From the NCBI GenBank assembly GCA_023957015.1, contig JAMLHR010000005.1, positions 24,904-88,903 on the forward strand: a DNA stretch of 64,000 nt, read 5' to 3'. Each line of letters opens with the position of its first letter. Position 1 is the first letter of the stretch. Of the stretch, positions 35,345 through 44,952 are shown piece by piece. The position numbers and the translations under genes were made by a program. Source of the DNA: Thermomicrobiales bacterium. GTDB lineage: Bacteria; Chloroflexota; Chloroflexia; Thermomicrobiales; UBA6265. The notes under the pieces were generated by a model. It was not told the origin of the DNA. It did no database searches and was given only the letters and a program-made list of their open reading frames with translations.

Positions 35345-35878
35345 CCCGCCAAACCACCGGCTTCGACGTATCCGGCGTCACCAGCGGCATCTCGCCGTCA
35401 GAAACCATCCATCGCTGTGACCAACACTATCTGACGACCATCCGCCGTCTGCATGATCCAGTCCGGATTGATCACTGGATACGTCCGGATCAAGACCCTC
35501 GACTTCAGGATCGCCAACGTTGAAATGCAAAACCATTTGGTCAGATGTGACGCCGAGCTGGTTAAGGTAGAAGTCGGACACCTGCTGTCCATGCACGATC
35601 TGATCCACCGACAGTGCTGGGCCTCAGCCGATACCGAGAAGACACGATCAGTTTCCTCGTACCACAACCGGTCCGACAGAAGGTCTCCCACGCCAACCGC
35701 GTTCAAGCAGGCGCGCATATCACGGGCAGCGCTCCCAAACATCCGTGCGCTCGGCCGCATTCGCTAACTGCAGCGGCGCATGACACGAGCGGGGAAGTCT
35801 CCCGATACCAAAGTGAGACTTGCCGTTGGTGTACGATCTGATTCTCGGTGAGCGTGCATTCATACGGAGAGATCGGCA
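35345..35878 (-). pseudogene. Degenerate second copy of the anti-sigma ectodomain module
   Basis: A near copy (about 90% identical at nucleotide level by eye) of 36120-36660, which encodes the intact module of the upstream gene. About eight 1-2 nt insertions and deletions break it into pieces in different frames: NPEWVMPISPYECTLTENQ near 35870, SAARDMRACLNAVGV near 35720, VDQIVHGQQVSDFYLNQLGV near 35590, NPDWIMQTADGRQIVLVTAM near 35420. The indels sit in this copy only, several at runs of C. Before them the gene would have read from 37033 to 33575 as one protein of about 1150 residues. Confidence 0.75.
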
Positions 35879-37033
35879 TCACCCACTCCGGATTCCCGGA
35901 GATGCCACCGCTGTGGGTGTTGCGACTGCCGTATCCACAACCGGCAGCGCCGTCGCCCACTCCTCCCATACCTCATCGCATTCACCGGCAAACGGCCAGG
36001 TCTCATCCAGCAACCACCCCCCGTCGGCCTCTATGAAGATCAAAACACCAGCACCAAAACCGGTGTGGTTGTCGGATTCCCACCATGCCATTAATAGACC
36101 GTGCCCTGCCCCAGGCGGACTTTCCGGCGTCACCAGTGGCATCTCACCGTCGGAGACCACCATGGCTGTAACCAACACTATCTGACGACCATCCTCCGTC
36201 TGCAAGATCCAGTCCGGATTGATCACTGGATACGTACCCGGATCGAGACCCTCAACCTCAGGATCGCCAACCTTGAAATGCAAAAGCATTTGGTCAGATG
36301 TGACGCCGAGTTGGTTAAGGTAGAAGTCGGACACCTGCTGTCCATGCACGATCTGATCCACCGACAATTGCTGGGCCTCAGCTGATACCGAGAAGACACG
36401 ATCAGTTTCCTCGTATCGCAACCGGTCCGACCAGAAGGTCTCCACGCCAACTGCGTTCAAGCAGGCGCGCATATCACGGGCAGCGCTCCAAACATCCGTG
36501 CGCTCGGCCGCATTCGCTAACTGCAGCGGCGCATAGACACGAGCAGGGAAGTCCCCCGATACCAAAGTGAGACTTGCCGTTGGTGTGACGACCTGATTCT
36601 CGGTGAGCGTGCATTCATACGGAGAGATCGGCATGAGCCATTCCGCGTTCGGAGAGAACATGACAACCGGAGTCGCCTGCACCGTCGGGATGGCGGACGG
36701 GACACCCAGGAATCGGCCCTCATCGCCGCCACGCGGCAAACTCCAGTTGAACACACCGGTCATCGCCAGGAGTGCTGCAGCGGCAATCGCCAGCCAGGCG
36801 AATTTCCCTGATCGACGCTTCTCCAAACCCGGATAGGAAATACCACGTGAGATAACGGTCGGTTTGTCGAGTTCCAATGCAGTTGCGATCTGTAGCCTGT
36901 GATGTGTAGGCATACTCACGTCTCGCTCCTTCCGATAAACACCAGCGACAAATCGAGTCAGATCGTCTTGTTGTTCTGGCTGGTGGCCAGCGACCAGTGC
37001 GTCAAGCGCCTGGTCGAATGCGGAGTCATCCAT
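35879..37033 (-). CDS. Membrane anti-sigma-like protein (locus 2), N-terminal part
   Basis: A 384-residue protein: a cytoplasmic segment (FDQALDALVAGHQPEQQDDL), basic stretch, one membrane span (about 76-97, FAWLAIAAAALLAMTGVFNW), then an ectodomain module MPISPYECTLTENQ...DQIVHGQQVSDFYLNQLGVT...NPDWILQTEDGRQIVLVTA. No zinc-binding HxxxCxxC motif is present. It starts within the end of the ECF sigma gene (8-nt overlap), so it is the likely anti-sigma. The final ATPTAVASPGIRSG looks like a linker truncated by a frameshift; in the next frame the sequence carries on into a second copy of the module. Confidence 0.75.
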   Translation of the reverse strand: MDDSAFDQALDALVAGHQPEQQDDLTRFVAGVYRKERDVSMPTHHRLQIATALELDKPTVISRGISYPGLEKRRSGKFAWLAIAAAALLAMTGVFNWSLPRGGDEGRFLGVPSAIPTVQATPVVMFSPNAEWLMPISPYECTLTENQVVTPTASLTLVSGDFPARVYAPLQLANAAERTDVWSAARDMRACLNAVGVETFWSDRLRYEETDRVFSVSAEAQQLSVDQIVHGQQVSDFYLNQLGVTSDQMLLHFKVGDPEVEGLDPGTYPVINPDWILQTEDGRQIVLVTAMVVSDGEMPLVTPESPPGAGHGLLMAWWESDNHTGFGAGVLIFIEADGGWLLDETWPFAGECDEVWEEWATALPVVDTAVATPTAVASPGIRSG

Positions 37034-37574
37034 GGTTCACCTCGGTCCTATGCGGAGCCATGAGTTCACGCAAGCGCACGAAGGCACGAGCCTGGGTGGC
37101 CTTGACTGCACCGTGAGTCATCCCCATCGCGTTCCCGATCTCCCTGCCCGTCAACCCCGCCAGCCGCAGACTCACAACCTCGCGCTGCTGATCGGTCAGC
37201 TGCTGTAAAGCGGCATACAGTGCGGAACCCGTTTCCCGTTGCAGTGCTGAAGCCTCGGGTCCCGGTGAAGCGGTCGCCACGTGATCGGCCAGTTCGATCA
37301 CCGGCCTGGTACTGCGATAGCGATCGATCACGGCATTGCGAGCGATGGCGAAGAGCCAACTACGGAACGAATCGCCGTGAAATCTGCCGATGCTGTTAAG
37401 CGCTCGCATGAAGATGTCGGAGGTGGTATCGGCAGCAACCTCAGGATCGCCGAGTCGGCGCAAGCAATAGCCGTAAACGGCATCGACGTAGCGCTCGTAG
37501 AGCGGTGCAAACGCGGTGCGATTACGCTGCGCGGCCCTAACCTCGTCTTGTTCCGTGGCTGCAACCTCTATCAC
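37026..37574 (-). CDS. ECF sigma factor (locus 2)
   Basis: A 182-residue ECF sigma factor. Region 2: FAPLYERYVDAVYGYCLRRLGDPEVAADTTSDIFMRAL and SWLFAIARNAVIDRYR. Region 4: LQQLTDQQREVVSLRLAGLTGREIGNAMGMTHGAVKATQARA. Start GTG 37574. Paralogue of the sigma factor at 23303, with the same coupled arrangement to a membrane protein with a long repeat ectodomain. Confidence 0.9.
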   Translation of the reverse strand: MIEVAATEQDEVRAAQRNRTAFAPLYERYVDAVYGYCLRRLGDPEVAADTTSDIFMRALNSIGRFHGDSFRSWLFAIARNAVIDRYRSTRPVIELADHVATASPGPEASALQRETGSALYAALQQLTDQQREVVSLRLAGLTGREIGNAMGMTHGAVKATQARAFVRLRELMAPHRTEVNHG

Positions 37575-37686
37575 ATTGCCTCTCGTTCCCGCTGGTGTAC
37601 CAACCTTATCTATGGAGACGACGTATTCATGAAAAGGATACGGTCGCTATGATAGGAGTAGAGCGACGGTAATCCCGAGGTGGAAT

Positions 37687-39168
37687 ATGGTACGTAACTC
37701 TCCCACTGCTCGCGCTGGCGCGCTGGCTGGCATCGCGGCGATGCTTGGCGCCCTGGTGGCGATGCAGTTCATGGCTATGCTGCTGGAGACACGGCAGTTC
37801 ATCGATGCCCTGGCCGATGGATTGCTGGTGCTGATCCCGCTGGATTGGTTCAGCTGGCTGAAATCGACGCTGGGGGAGCAGGCGAAGACCTGGCTCTATG
37901 CCGGGCTGTTGCTGGGATTCCTCGTTGTCGGTGCGCTTGGCGGCTGGATCGTGGCCATGGCAGCCAGTCAGTGGCGGAGACGCGTGCCGCAATGCACGGC
38001 GATCCTGCTCCTGGGTGCGATCTCCCTTCAGTACTGGTTCGATCGGCAGCAGTTCACCTATCTCTTCTGGCCGATATTGATAGTGCTAACCATTGGCGCA
38101 ATCACCTGGGGAATGCTCATCTGGTTCCAGCTGGATGCGCCCAGGTTCGCGACCTATCAGGACACCTCGCGTCGCCATGCGATCGGCGCGGTGGCGAGCA
38201 TCATTGGCACGCTTGTCCTGGGTGGGAATCTCCTCACACTGTATAAGCGCCAGGCGGAATCGACGATTGAGGCCGCGGAATCCGATATCACCCCCGCGAT
38301 CACGCCGAATGACCAGTTCTACCGGGTCTCCAAGAACTTCAGCGATCCCGCTAACGAGCGCGGACTGGACTGGTTCATCGAGATCAGCGGCCAGGTCGAC
38401 GAAGAACGCGCGTGGAGATACGGCGATCTCCAGGAGTTGGGCGTCCAGCACACTATCACCACCCAACTCTGCATCAGCAACACCGTCGGTGGCGACCTCA
38501 TCGGCACCGCCGAATGGACGGGGGTCCCACTCGCGACCGTCCTCAATACGGTCGGGGCTCATGGCGACTACATCCGCTTCCATGGTGTCGATGGCTATGA
38601 CACGACCGTGCCGATGGAGCGTTGCACGCAACCGCAGGCGTGGCTTGTGTGGGGGATGAATGGGGAGCCATTACCGGAGAGCCACGGCGCGCCGGTGCGC
38701 GCGATCATTCCCGGTCTCTACGGTATGAAGAGCGTCAAATGGCTAACCGAGATCCATGTCACCGATGAGAACGCTCTCGGATACTGGGAGCGCACGGGCT
38801 GGACAAATGAGGCCGTGGTCAAGCCGATCAGTCGCATCGATTTCCCTCGCCGCACCAGCAGCCTCACCGAGGGTTCGATTCCGGTGCGCGGTATCGCGTT
38901 CGGTGGCGATCACATGCTGGATCGAGTGGAGATCAGCACCAACGGCGGCCACGATTGGCAGACGGCGACGATCACCGAGCAACCGAATCCGGAGGGCATC
39001 GCCTGGAGCCTGTGGCACTACGATTGGCAGGCAGAACCAGGCACGCACACCCTGATGGTGCGCATGGTCGATACCGATGGCGAGGTGCAGACGGACGCTT
39101 CGGCTCCATCGTTACCGGATGGTGCCAGTGGGTGGCATAAAGTGGACGTTTTGGTGGCCAGAGCGTGA
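37687..39168 (+). CDS. Membrane-anchored molybdopterin oxidoreductase (sulfite oxidase family)
   Basis: A 493-residue protein. The first 190 residues hold about five transmembrane segments; the rest is a molybdopterin-binding domain of the sulfite oxidase family (about 205-380) plus a C-terminal immunoglobulin-like Mo-co dimerisation domain (about 390-493). The Mo-ligating Cys lies in TITTQLCISNTVGGDLIGTA; ISGQVDEERAWRYGDLQEL and IPGLYGMKSVKWLTEIHV are typical. The active domain is probably extracytoplasmic. Electron donor and acceptor are unknown, and there is no cytochrome gene alongside. It may oxidise sulfite or reduce another oxyanion. Confidence 0.85.
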   Translation: MVRNSPTARAGALAGIAAMLGALVAMQFMAMLLETRQFIDALADGLLVLIPLDWFSWLKSTLGEQAKTWLYAGLLLGFLVVGALGGWIVAMAASQWRRRVPQCTAILLLGAISLQYWFDRQQFTYLFWPILIVLTIGAITWGMLIWFQLDAPRFATYQDTSRRHAIGAVASIIGTLVLGGNLLTLYKRQAESTIEAAESDITPAITPNDQFYRVSKNFSDPANERGLDWFIEISGQVDEERAWRYGDLQELGVQHTITTQLCISNTVGGDLIGTAEWTGVPLATVLNTVGAHGDYIRFHGVDGYDTTVPMERCTQPQAWLVWGMNGEPLPESHGAPVRAIIPGLYGMKSVKWLTEIHVTDENALGYWERTGWTNEAVVKPISRIDFPRRTSSLTEGSIPVRGIAFGGDHMLDRVEISTNGGHDWQTATITEQPNPEGIAWSLWHYDWQAEPGTHTLMVRMVDTDGEVQTDASAPSLPDGASGWHKVDVLVARA

Positions 39169-39225
39169 TGCTGCGGTGCTACACTGCCCAAAGGTATTCA
39201 TCCGCCAGTTCCGGTGAGGTCAACC

Positions 39226-42200
39226 ATGGTTACGCTCAAGCGCTCGTCCAAACCCGTTCAACCCCAGGTTATTCCCACCGACTGGAAACAGCGAGCCGAT
39301 TTCGAGACCGCCAGTGTACTGCAGGCTGAACTGGAGGCGCGTATCCAGGGCGAGGTACGGTTCGATGCCGTCAGCCGCATGCTCTACTCCACCGATGCCA
39401 GCAACTATCAGATCGATCCGATCGGCGTGGTTATCCCGCGCACGCAGGATGATGTCATCGGTGCCATCACACTGGCCGCCAGCCATGGCGTGCCGATTCT
39501 GCCCCGAGGTGGCGGCTCCAGTCTGGCGGGTCAGGCGGTGGGAGCAGCACTGGTCATCGATACCAGCAAGTACCTCAACCGCGTCATCTCCCTCAATCAG
39601 GAGACCCACCAGGTCACGGTCGAAGCCGGTATGGTGCTGGACCAACTGAACAAGCAGATGAAGAAGAGCGGACTGATGTTCGGTCCTGATCCCAGCTCCG
39701 CCAATCGCGCCACCATCGGTGGTGTCGTAGGCAACAACGCGGCGGGAGCGCATTCGATCCTGTATGGAATGACGGCGAACAACCTCGCGGCCGTGAAGAT
39801 CCAGCTGGCGAACGGCGAAACGGTCGAACTCGGCAAGGCAACGATGGCGCAGCATATCGAACGATCTCGGGTCGACGATGGCACCGGTCGCTTGCTGAAA
39901 TCACTCCTGGAGTTCCGCAACCAGAATTACGATCTGATTCGAAATCAGTTCCCGCCGCATTGGCGGCGTGCCACCGGCTACAGCCTGAACGAGTTCATGG
40001 TGGACGACGATGAGTTCAATCCGGCGCGATTGCTGGCATCGTCCGAGGGAACATTGGCAACGTTGCTGACGGCCACCCTCGATCTCGTGCCGACACCGGA
40101 GCGCACTGCGTTGGTCCTGTTGCAATTCGACGACCTGGTCGAAGCGATGGAAGCAACCAACGCTATTCTGGAGGTCAATCCCAGCGCCATCGAACTGATG
40201 GATCGCATGCTCATCGATCTCACTCGCAGTCAGCCGGGCTACGCCAGCCAGATCTCGTTCATCCACGGCGATCCCGCCGGACTGCTCGCAGTTGAGTTCT
40301 ATGGAAGCAGCGAGCCCGAACTCCAGGCCAAATGCGATGCCTGCGTGGAGCATTTGAAGAAACGTGGCATCCGCCTGATGGTGGACGCCCAGGTAATCCT
40401 CGATGCCAAACAGCAAACCCAGGTCTGGAATGTGCGCAAGGCGGGACTCGGACTCCTGATGAGCGTTCGTGGCGATGCCAAGCCGATTCCGGTGATCGAG
40501 GATGTCTCGGTACCGGTGGAACACCTGCCGGAATACGTAGCCACCGTGCAGAAGATGATCGAACGCTTCGGCACAACCGCAGCCTTCTATGCCCATGCTT
40601 CCAGCGGTTGTCTCCATGTGCGACCGCTCATCAATCTGAAGACAATCGAGGGCGTCGAGGCCATGCAGGAGCTGGCGCATGAAGCGGCGGCCATGGCGGC
40701 GCGCTTCGGTGGCTATATGAGTGGCGAACACGGTGATGGCTATCAGCGCTCCGAACTGAACGAGACCATCTTTGGCGGTGAGCTGTATCAGAAGATGCGC
40801 GAGTTCAAGGCGATCTTCGATCCGAACAGCCTGATGAATCCGGGCAAGAAGGTCGATGCACCTTCCATGACCGAAAACCTTCGGTTCGGTCCAAAGTACG
40901 CGCCGATTCAGGTGCACACGCGATTGAACTTCCAGCACGAGGGCGGGTTCGCGCGCGCAATCGAGCAATGCAATGGTGCCGCCGTTTGCCGCAAGACGAA
41001 CGCAGGCACAATGTGCCCAAGCTATATGGCAACCAGGGACGAGAAGGACACGACGCGAGGTCGCGCAAACGCGCTCCGCCACGCCCTCGCCGAGGGCGGT
41101 GTCTCCGATTTCGCCACCGACGAGGTCATGGATGTGCTTGACCTCTGTCTGAGTTGCAAGGCCTGCAAGACCGAGTGCCCAAGCAGTGTGGACATGGCCA
41201 AGATCAAGTTGGAGGTCATGGGCCACTATTACGAGAAACATCGGATGCCACTGCGTTCGATGCTGATGGGCCACATCCATACGCTGGCGAAGATCGCCAG
41301 CCCGGTGGCGCCGCTAGCAAATCTGATGATCGCCTCCCGCATCTCCGGTCCAGTGATGAGCGCCGTGGGTGTGCACCCCAGTCGTAAGATGTCACCGTTC
41401 CAGATGCACACTTTTATCGGTCGATTCAAGAGCTGGCGCAAGCAGCATCCGGTTGCACCCGTGACGCGTGGCAAGGTGGTGTACTTCCACGATACCTATG
41501 CGACCTACAATTATCCGGAGATCGGTCTGGCTGCTGTGAAGTTGATCGAAGCCGCTGGTTATGAGGCTATCCTGGAAGAACGCCGTGCCTGTTGCGGACG
41601 TCCGATGCTGAGCAAGGGTCTGATCGAACCGGCACGTCGGAACGCGCGCAAGAACGTCTCGCTGCTGGCCGAGTACGCCAAACAAGGAATCCCGATCGTC
41701 GGCACCGAACCCAGCTGCATCCTGACCCTGCGTGACGAGTACGTCGATCTGCTCCCGGACGATGAAGATGTCCGTGCCGTTGCTGCGAACTCGTTCATGC
41801 TGGACGAATGGCTGGCGAAACTGCAGAAGGATGATGACCTGGGTATCAACTGGAAGCACAATACCGGTCCGGAAGTCTTCTTCCACGGCCACTGTCACCA
41901 GAAAGCGTTGATCGGCATTGGGCCCAGCATGACGGTCCTGAATGCCTCCGGTTGTCGCCCAACCGAGAGCGGCGCTGGCTGCTGCGGTATGGCGGGCTCG
42001 TTCGGGTATGAGGAAGAGCATTACGACACCAGCAAGAAGATCGGCGAGGAGCGACTCTTCCCGGCGATCCGCGAGACGCCAATGGATGTGATCATCTCGG
42101 TGGCCGGTGTCAGCTGTCACCAGCAAATCGAGCACTTCGAGGGACGGCAGAGCAAGCACATCGTTGAGGTTCTGGCGGAACGCATAGATGACAGTCGCCC

Positions 42201-42249
42201 TTGGCGACCAAAGACAACGGAGTTCGGGGACTCCCGCGCTGCGGATTAG
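39226..42249 (+). CDS. FAD-linked oxidase and iron-sulfur fusion dehydrogenase (GlcD/GlpC-like)
   Basis: A 1007-residue fusion. ATG 39226 is preferred since GAGG lies 6 nt upstream. Order: FAD-binding PCMH domain (about 40-270; PILPRGGGSSLAGQAVG, FGPDPSSANRATIGGVVGNNAAG), the C-terminal oxidase domain (about 280-530; SGEHGDGYQRSE), two cysteine clusters for Fe-S (CNGAAVCRKTNAGTMCPSY; CLSCKACKTECPS, about 585-660), and two CCG domains (RACCGRPMLSKG about 790; GAGCCGMAGSFGYEEEHYD about 920). Such proteins oxidise D-lactate, glycolate or other 2-hydroxy acids and pass electrons to quinone. The exact substrate is unknown. Confidence 0.88.
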   Translation: MVTLKRSSKPVQPQVIPTDWKQRADFETASVLQAELEARIQGEVRFDAVSRMLYSTDASNYQIDPIGVVIPRTQDDVIGAITLAASHGVPILPRGGGSSLAGQAVGAALVIDTSKYLNRVISLNQETHQVTVEAGMVLDQLNKQMKKSGLMFGPDPSSANRATIGGVVGNNAAGAHSILYGMTANNLAAVKIQLANGETVELGKATMAQHIERSRVDDGTGRLLKSLLEFRNQNYDLIRNQFPPHWRRATGYSLNEFMVDDDEFNPARLLASSEGTLATLLTATLDLVPTPERTALVLLQFDDLVEAMEATNAILEVNPSAIELMDRMLIDLTRSQPGYASQISFIHGDPAGLLAVEFYGSSEPELQAKCDACVEHLKKRGIRLMVDAQVILDAKQQTQVWNVRKAGLGLLMSVRGDAKPIPVIEDVSVPVEHLPEYVATVQKMIERFGTTAAFYAHASSGCLHVRPLINLKTIEGVEAMQELAHEAAAMAARFGGYMSGEHGDGYQRSELNETIFGGELYQKMREFKAIFDPNSLMNPGKKVDAPSMTENLRFGPKYAPIQVHTRLNFQHEGGFARAIEQCNGAAVCRKTNAGTMCPSYMATRDEKDTTRGRANALRHALAEGGVSDFATDEVMDVLDLCLSCKACKTECPSSVDMAKIKLEVMGHYYEKHRMPLRSMLMGHIHTLAKIASPVAPLANLMIASRISGPVMSAVGVHPSRKMSPFQMHTFIGRFKSWRKQHPVAPVTRGKVVYFHDTYATYNYPEIGLAAVKLIEAAGYEAILEERRACCGRPMLSKGLIEPARRNARKNVSLLAEYAKQGIPIVGTEPSCILTLRDEYVDLLPDDEDVRAVAANSFMLDEWLAKLQKDDDLGINWKHNTGPEVFFHGHCHQKALIGIGPSMTVLNASGCRPTESGAGCCGMAGSFGYEEEHYDTSKKIGEERLFPAIRETPMDVIISVAGVSCHQQIEHFEGRQSKHIVEVLAERIDDSRPWRPKTTEFGDSRAAD

Positions 42250-42382
42250 TCAGGAAAATGTCCTCTATCCGGGACAGCAACGAACGACTCATCCACCGCA
42301 GAAGGGATCTTCAGACCCATCCGATCCATGACACATCGCGTTGATAATCAACGTGACCTTTTGCGTGAAAGATTCTCAGTCA

Positions 42383-44203
42383 ATGATGACGTCTCGATTC
42401 TCACGAGCCATCAATCTGGCTAAATTGCTCTGGCACGCCAATGGGATGATCTATCGTGCCGCCCCCAGTCGCACCATCTTGATGTGGATAGTTATGCTCA
42501 CAGTAACGGTCGCACCAACGATCATCCTGCTTCTCCAGCGACGAATCGTGAATCATCTGGATGCTGCCCTTAATGTCGGCGGCACAGATGTCTGGACCTT
42601 TGCGATCATCACGATCTTCGCCATCCTCGCGATTCTTCAGGCAGTCTCCAGTCTCGGAGAAACCCTGCAAGGGTATCTCGCCGATCAGCTCCAGGACCTC
42701 GTCGCGACAGATGCCATCGAGCGCCTGTTACATCACGTCGGTGATTGGCATTCACTCGATTTACACGAGGATGCCAAGGCTCTGGACACGCTAACGCTGG
42801 CCATGAGCGGGGTGAAGGGGTACCGCGATCTCACGTGGAGCATGTTCGCCACAATCACGGCAGTCGTCGGTATCGTTCCCCTATCAATTGCGCTGGGGAG
42901 TGTGGCGTGGTGGATCCCGCTCATCGTCGTCCTGGCAGTCGGTCCCGGTTTCTGGATGTCGATGCGCATTTACAGACGGGAGTGGGAAGAGCGCACCAGA
43001 CTAGCGCAAGACGAACGCCGGCGAGATATCCGCTACAACGTTATCACCTCGGCTGAGCATGCTCGCGACGTCAGGCTCTTTGATCTATTACCAACACAAA
43101 TCAAGACCTGGAAACAACTGGCGATCCCCATTCTCAATGCTGTGGTTAACCTACGCTTGTCACTTCTGAGACGCGTTGCACCATGGGTGACCTTATTCGG
43201 ATTTCTCGTTGTCGTTCCGCTCATCTGGATGATGAACAACACAGTATCCGGCCACGGAACCCTCGGAGATTTCGTGTTGGTTATCGGTTCTCTGGCCGCC
43301 ATGCACACCCTTGTTGTGTTCCTGGCCTCCAATACCGGAAACGTTGGTTCGGCAACAACCGGGGTCCAGAAGTACCTGGACTTTATGCACCTTGAGCCGC
43401 CACATCTTCGAGGTTCCTCATCGAACGCGGAGCTCACGGCGCTGCAATACGCCCTGACGGTACACCACATCAACTTCAGCTATCCGGGTGCTGACAAGCC
43501 GGTACTCTCTGACTTCTCACTGGAGGTAAAAGCGGGCGAGCGCATCGCCATCGTTGGCGAAAATGGCGCTGGCAAAACCACCCTCACGCGCCTGATTACG
43601 CGGTTGTTTGATGCACAGGAGGGCGACATCTGCTGGGACGATACCAGCATCTACGACGTCAGCCCTCTCGGGTTGCGACGAAAGCTCGCGGTGATCCCAC
43701 AAGACTTCGCCCGATTCCCCTTCTCCCTGCGAGAGAACATCGCTCTCGGCCGCGTTGATAACCCGCTATCCGACGACGAGATCGAGCGCGCGCTTTCCGA
43801 GGTCGGTCTCGGCGACCTCCTCACGCTCAATGACAATGCCCTGGATACCCTACTCACCAAGGAACTGGACGGTGGTATTCAACTCAGCGGAGGTCAATGG
43901 CAACGCCTCGCCATTGCTCGTGCCATGATCCGCGCCGATCAGGCCGATATCGTCATCATGGATGAGCCCACAGCCTCGGTCGATCCGCTGGCAGAAGTGG
44001 ATATCACCCGCCGGATGCTGGACATGGCGCAGGGGAAAACAGCCATTGTCATCAGCCATCGCCTTGGTATCTGCACATTGGTGGATCGGATCATCGTTAT
44101 GGACCACGGCCATATCATTGAGGACGGCAGTCACGCATCACTGCTGGCCGCAAACGGGGCGTATGCGGAGATGTTTCGGGCACAGGCCGATTGGTATACG
44201 TAA
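42383..44203 (+). CDS. ABC exporter half-transporter (permease fused to ATPase)
   Basis: About 606 residues from ATG 42383 (upstream start codons lack support). N-terminal membrane domain with six spans (about 20-330). C-terminal ATPase: Walker A GENGAGKTTL, Q-loop VIPQDFARFPFSLRENIALG, signature LSGGQWQRLAIARAM, Walker B IVIMDEPTASVD, and switch His in VISHRLG. Type IV exporter, acting as homodimer since no second half-transporter adjoins. Substrate unknown. Confidence 0.88.
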   Translation: MMTSRFSRAINLAKLLWHANGMIYRAAPSRTILMWIVMLTVTVAPTIILLLQRRIVNHLDAALNVGGTDVWTFAIITIFAILAILQAVSSLGETLQGYLADQLQDLVATDAIERLLHHVGDWHSLDLHEDAKALDTLTLAMSGVKGYRDLTWSMFATITAVVGIVPLSIALGSVAWWIPLIVVLAVGPGFWMSMRIYRREWEERTRLAQDERRRDIRYNVITSAEHARDVRLFDLLPTQIKTWKQLAIPILNAVVNLRLSLLRRVAPWVTLFGFLVVVPLIWMMNNTVSGHGTLGDFVLVIGSLAAMHTLVVFLASNTGNVGSATTGVQKYLDFMHLEPPHLRGSSSNAELTALQYALTVHHINFSYPGADKPVLSDFSLEVKAGERIAIVGENGAGKTTLTRLITRLFDAQEGDICWDDTSIYDVSPLGLRRKLAVIPQDFARFPFSLRENIALGRVDNPLSDDEIERALSEVGLGDLLTLNDNALDTLLTKELDGGIQLSGGQWQRLAIARAMIRADQADIVIMDEPTASVDPLAEVDITRRMLDMAQGKTAIVISHRLGICTLVDRIIVMDHGHIIEDGSHASLLAANGAYAEMFRAQADWYT

Positions 44204-44254
44204 AACAAGGCATCGCATGCCGTGGTGCGACAACCTTGAATGTGGACTACCGTG

Positions 44255-44935
44255 TTACTCCTCACGCACCTCACCATCGGAGATGCGCAATACCCGGTCG
44301 CAGACATCGATCAGGCGCTCATCGTGGGTAACGATGATGCCGGCAACCTCGCGGCGGTGGACCTCATCGGCCAACAACTCCACCACCTGACGGCCACGCT
44401 GGCTGTCCAGGCTGGCGGTGGGCTCATCTGCCAACACCAGTTCCGGTTCATTCATCAGCGCCCTGGCAATCGCCACCCGCTGCCGTTCGCCACCGGACAT
44501 CTGCTCGGGATAGTGACGCATCCGCTTCTCCATCCCGAGTTCCTCCAACAACTGTTTGGCGCGGACGTCGGTCTCTGTGGCCGAAAGACCGAGCATTTTG
44601 CCCATGAACTGCAACTGTTCAAGTGCGGTCAGAAACGAGACCAGATTCGATCCCTGAAAGATGAATCCAATGCTCTCCAATCGCATTCGCGTTCGACTGG
44701 TTCCCTTGAGCGAGCTGATATCCCTACCACCCAGTTTCACAACACCCTCGGATGGTCGCAGCAACGCCCCGGCAATGCTCAACAGTGTGCTCTTGCCAGA
44801 GCCACTCGGGCCGACCAGGGCAACAATCTCGCCTGCCTGGATCTCAAAGCTCGCTTGTTTCACAGCATCAACCCGGGAATCACCGGTACCGAAATGTCGA
44901 CTCAAACGGTCGACCGTGAGAATAGATGCAGCCAC
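44255..44935 (-). CDS. ABC transporter ATPase, LolD/MacB/DevA type
   Basis: A 226-residue ATPase: Walker A GPSGSGKSTLL, signature MSGGERQRVAIARAL, Walker B LVLADEPTASLD, H-loop VTHDERL. The sequence class is the MacB/LolD/DevA family that partners FtsX-like permeases. It starts 17 nt after the stop of the permease gene and is cotranscribed with it. Mechanotransmission rather than classical import is expected. Confidence 0.9.
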   Translation of the reverse strand: MAASILTVDRLSRHFGTGDSRVDAVKQASFEIQAGEIVALVGPSGSGKSTLLSIAGALLRPSEGVVKLGGRDISSLKGTSRTRMRLESIGFIFQGSNLVSFLTALEQLQFMGKMLGLSATETDVRAKQLLEELGMEKRMRHYPEQMSGGERQRVAIARALMNEPELVLADEPTASLDSQRGRQVVELLADEVHRREVAGIIVTHDERLIDVCDRVLRISDGEVREE

Positions 44936-44952
44936 GATGGGATCCCTTCTGG

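Noticed and set aside
39901..41280. A 459-codon minus-strand open frame inside the FAD/Fe-S dehydrogenase gene
   Set aside because: Antisense shadow of a strongly conserved coding region; composition and lack of start signals do not support a gene.
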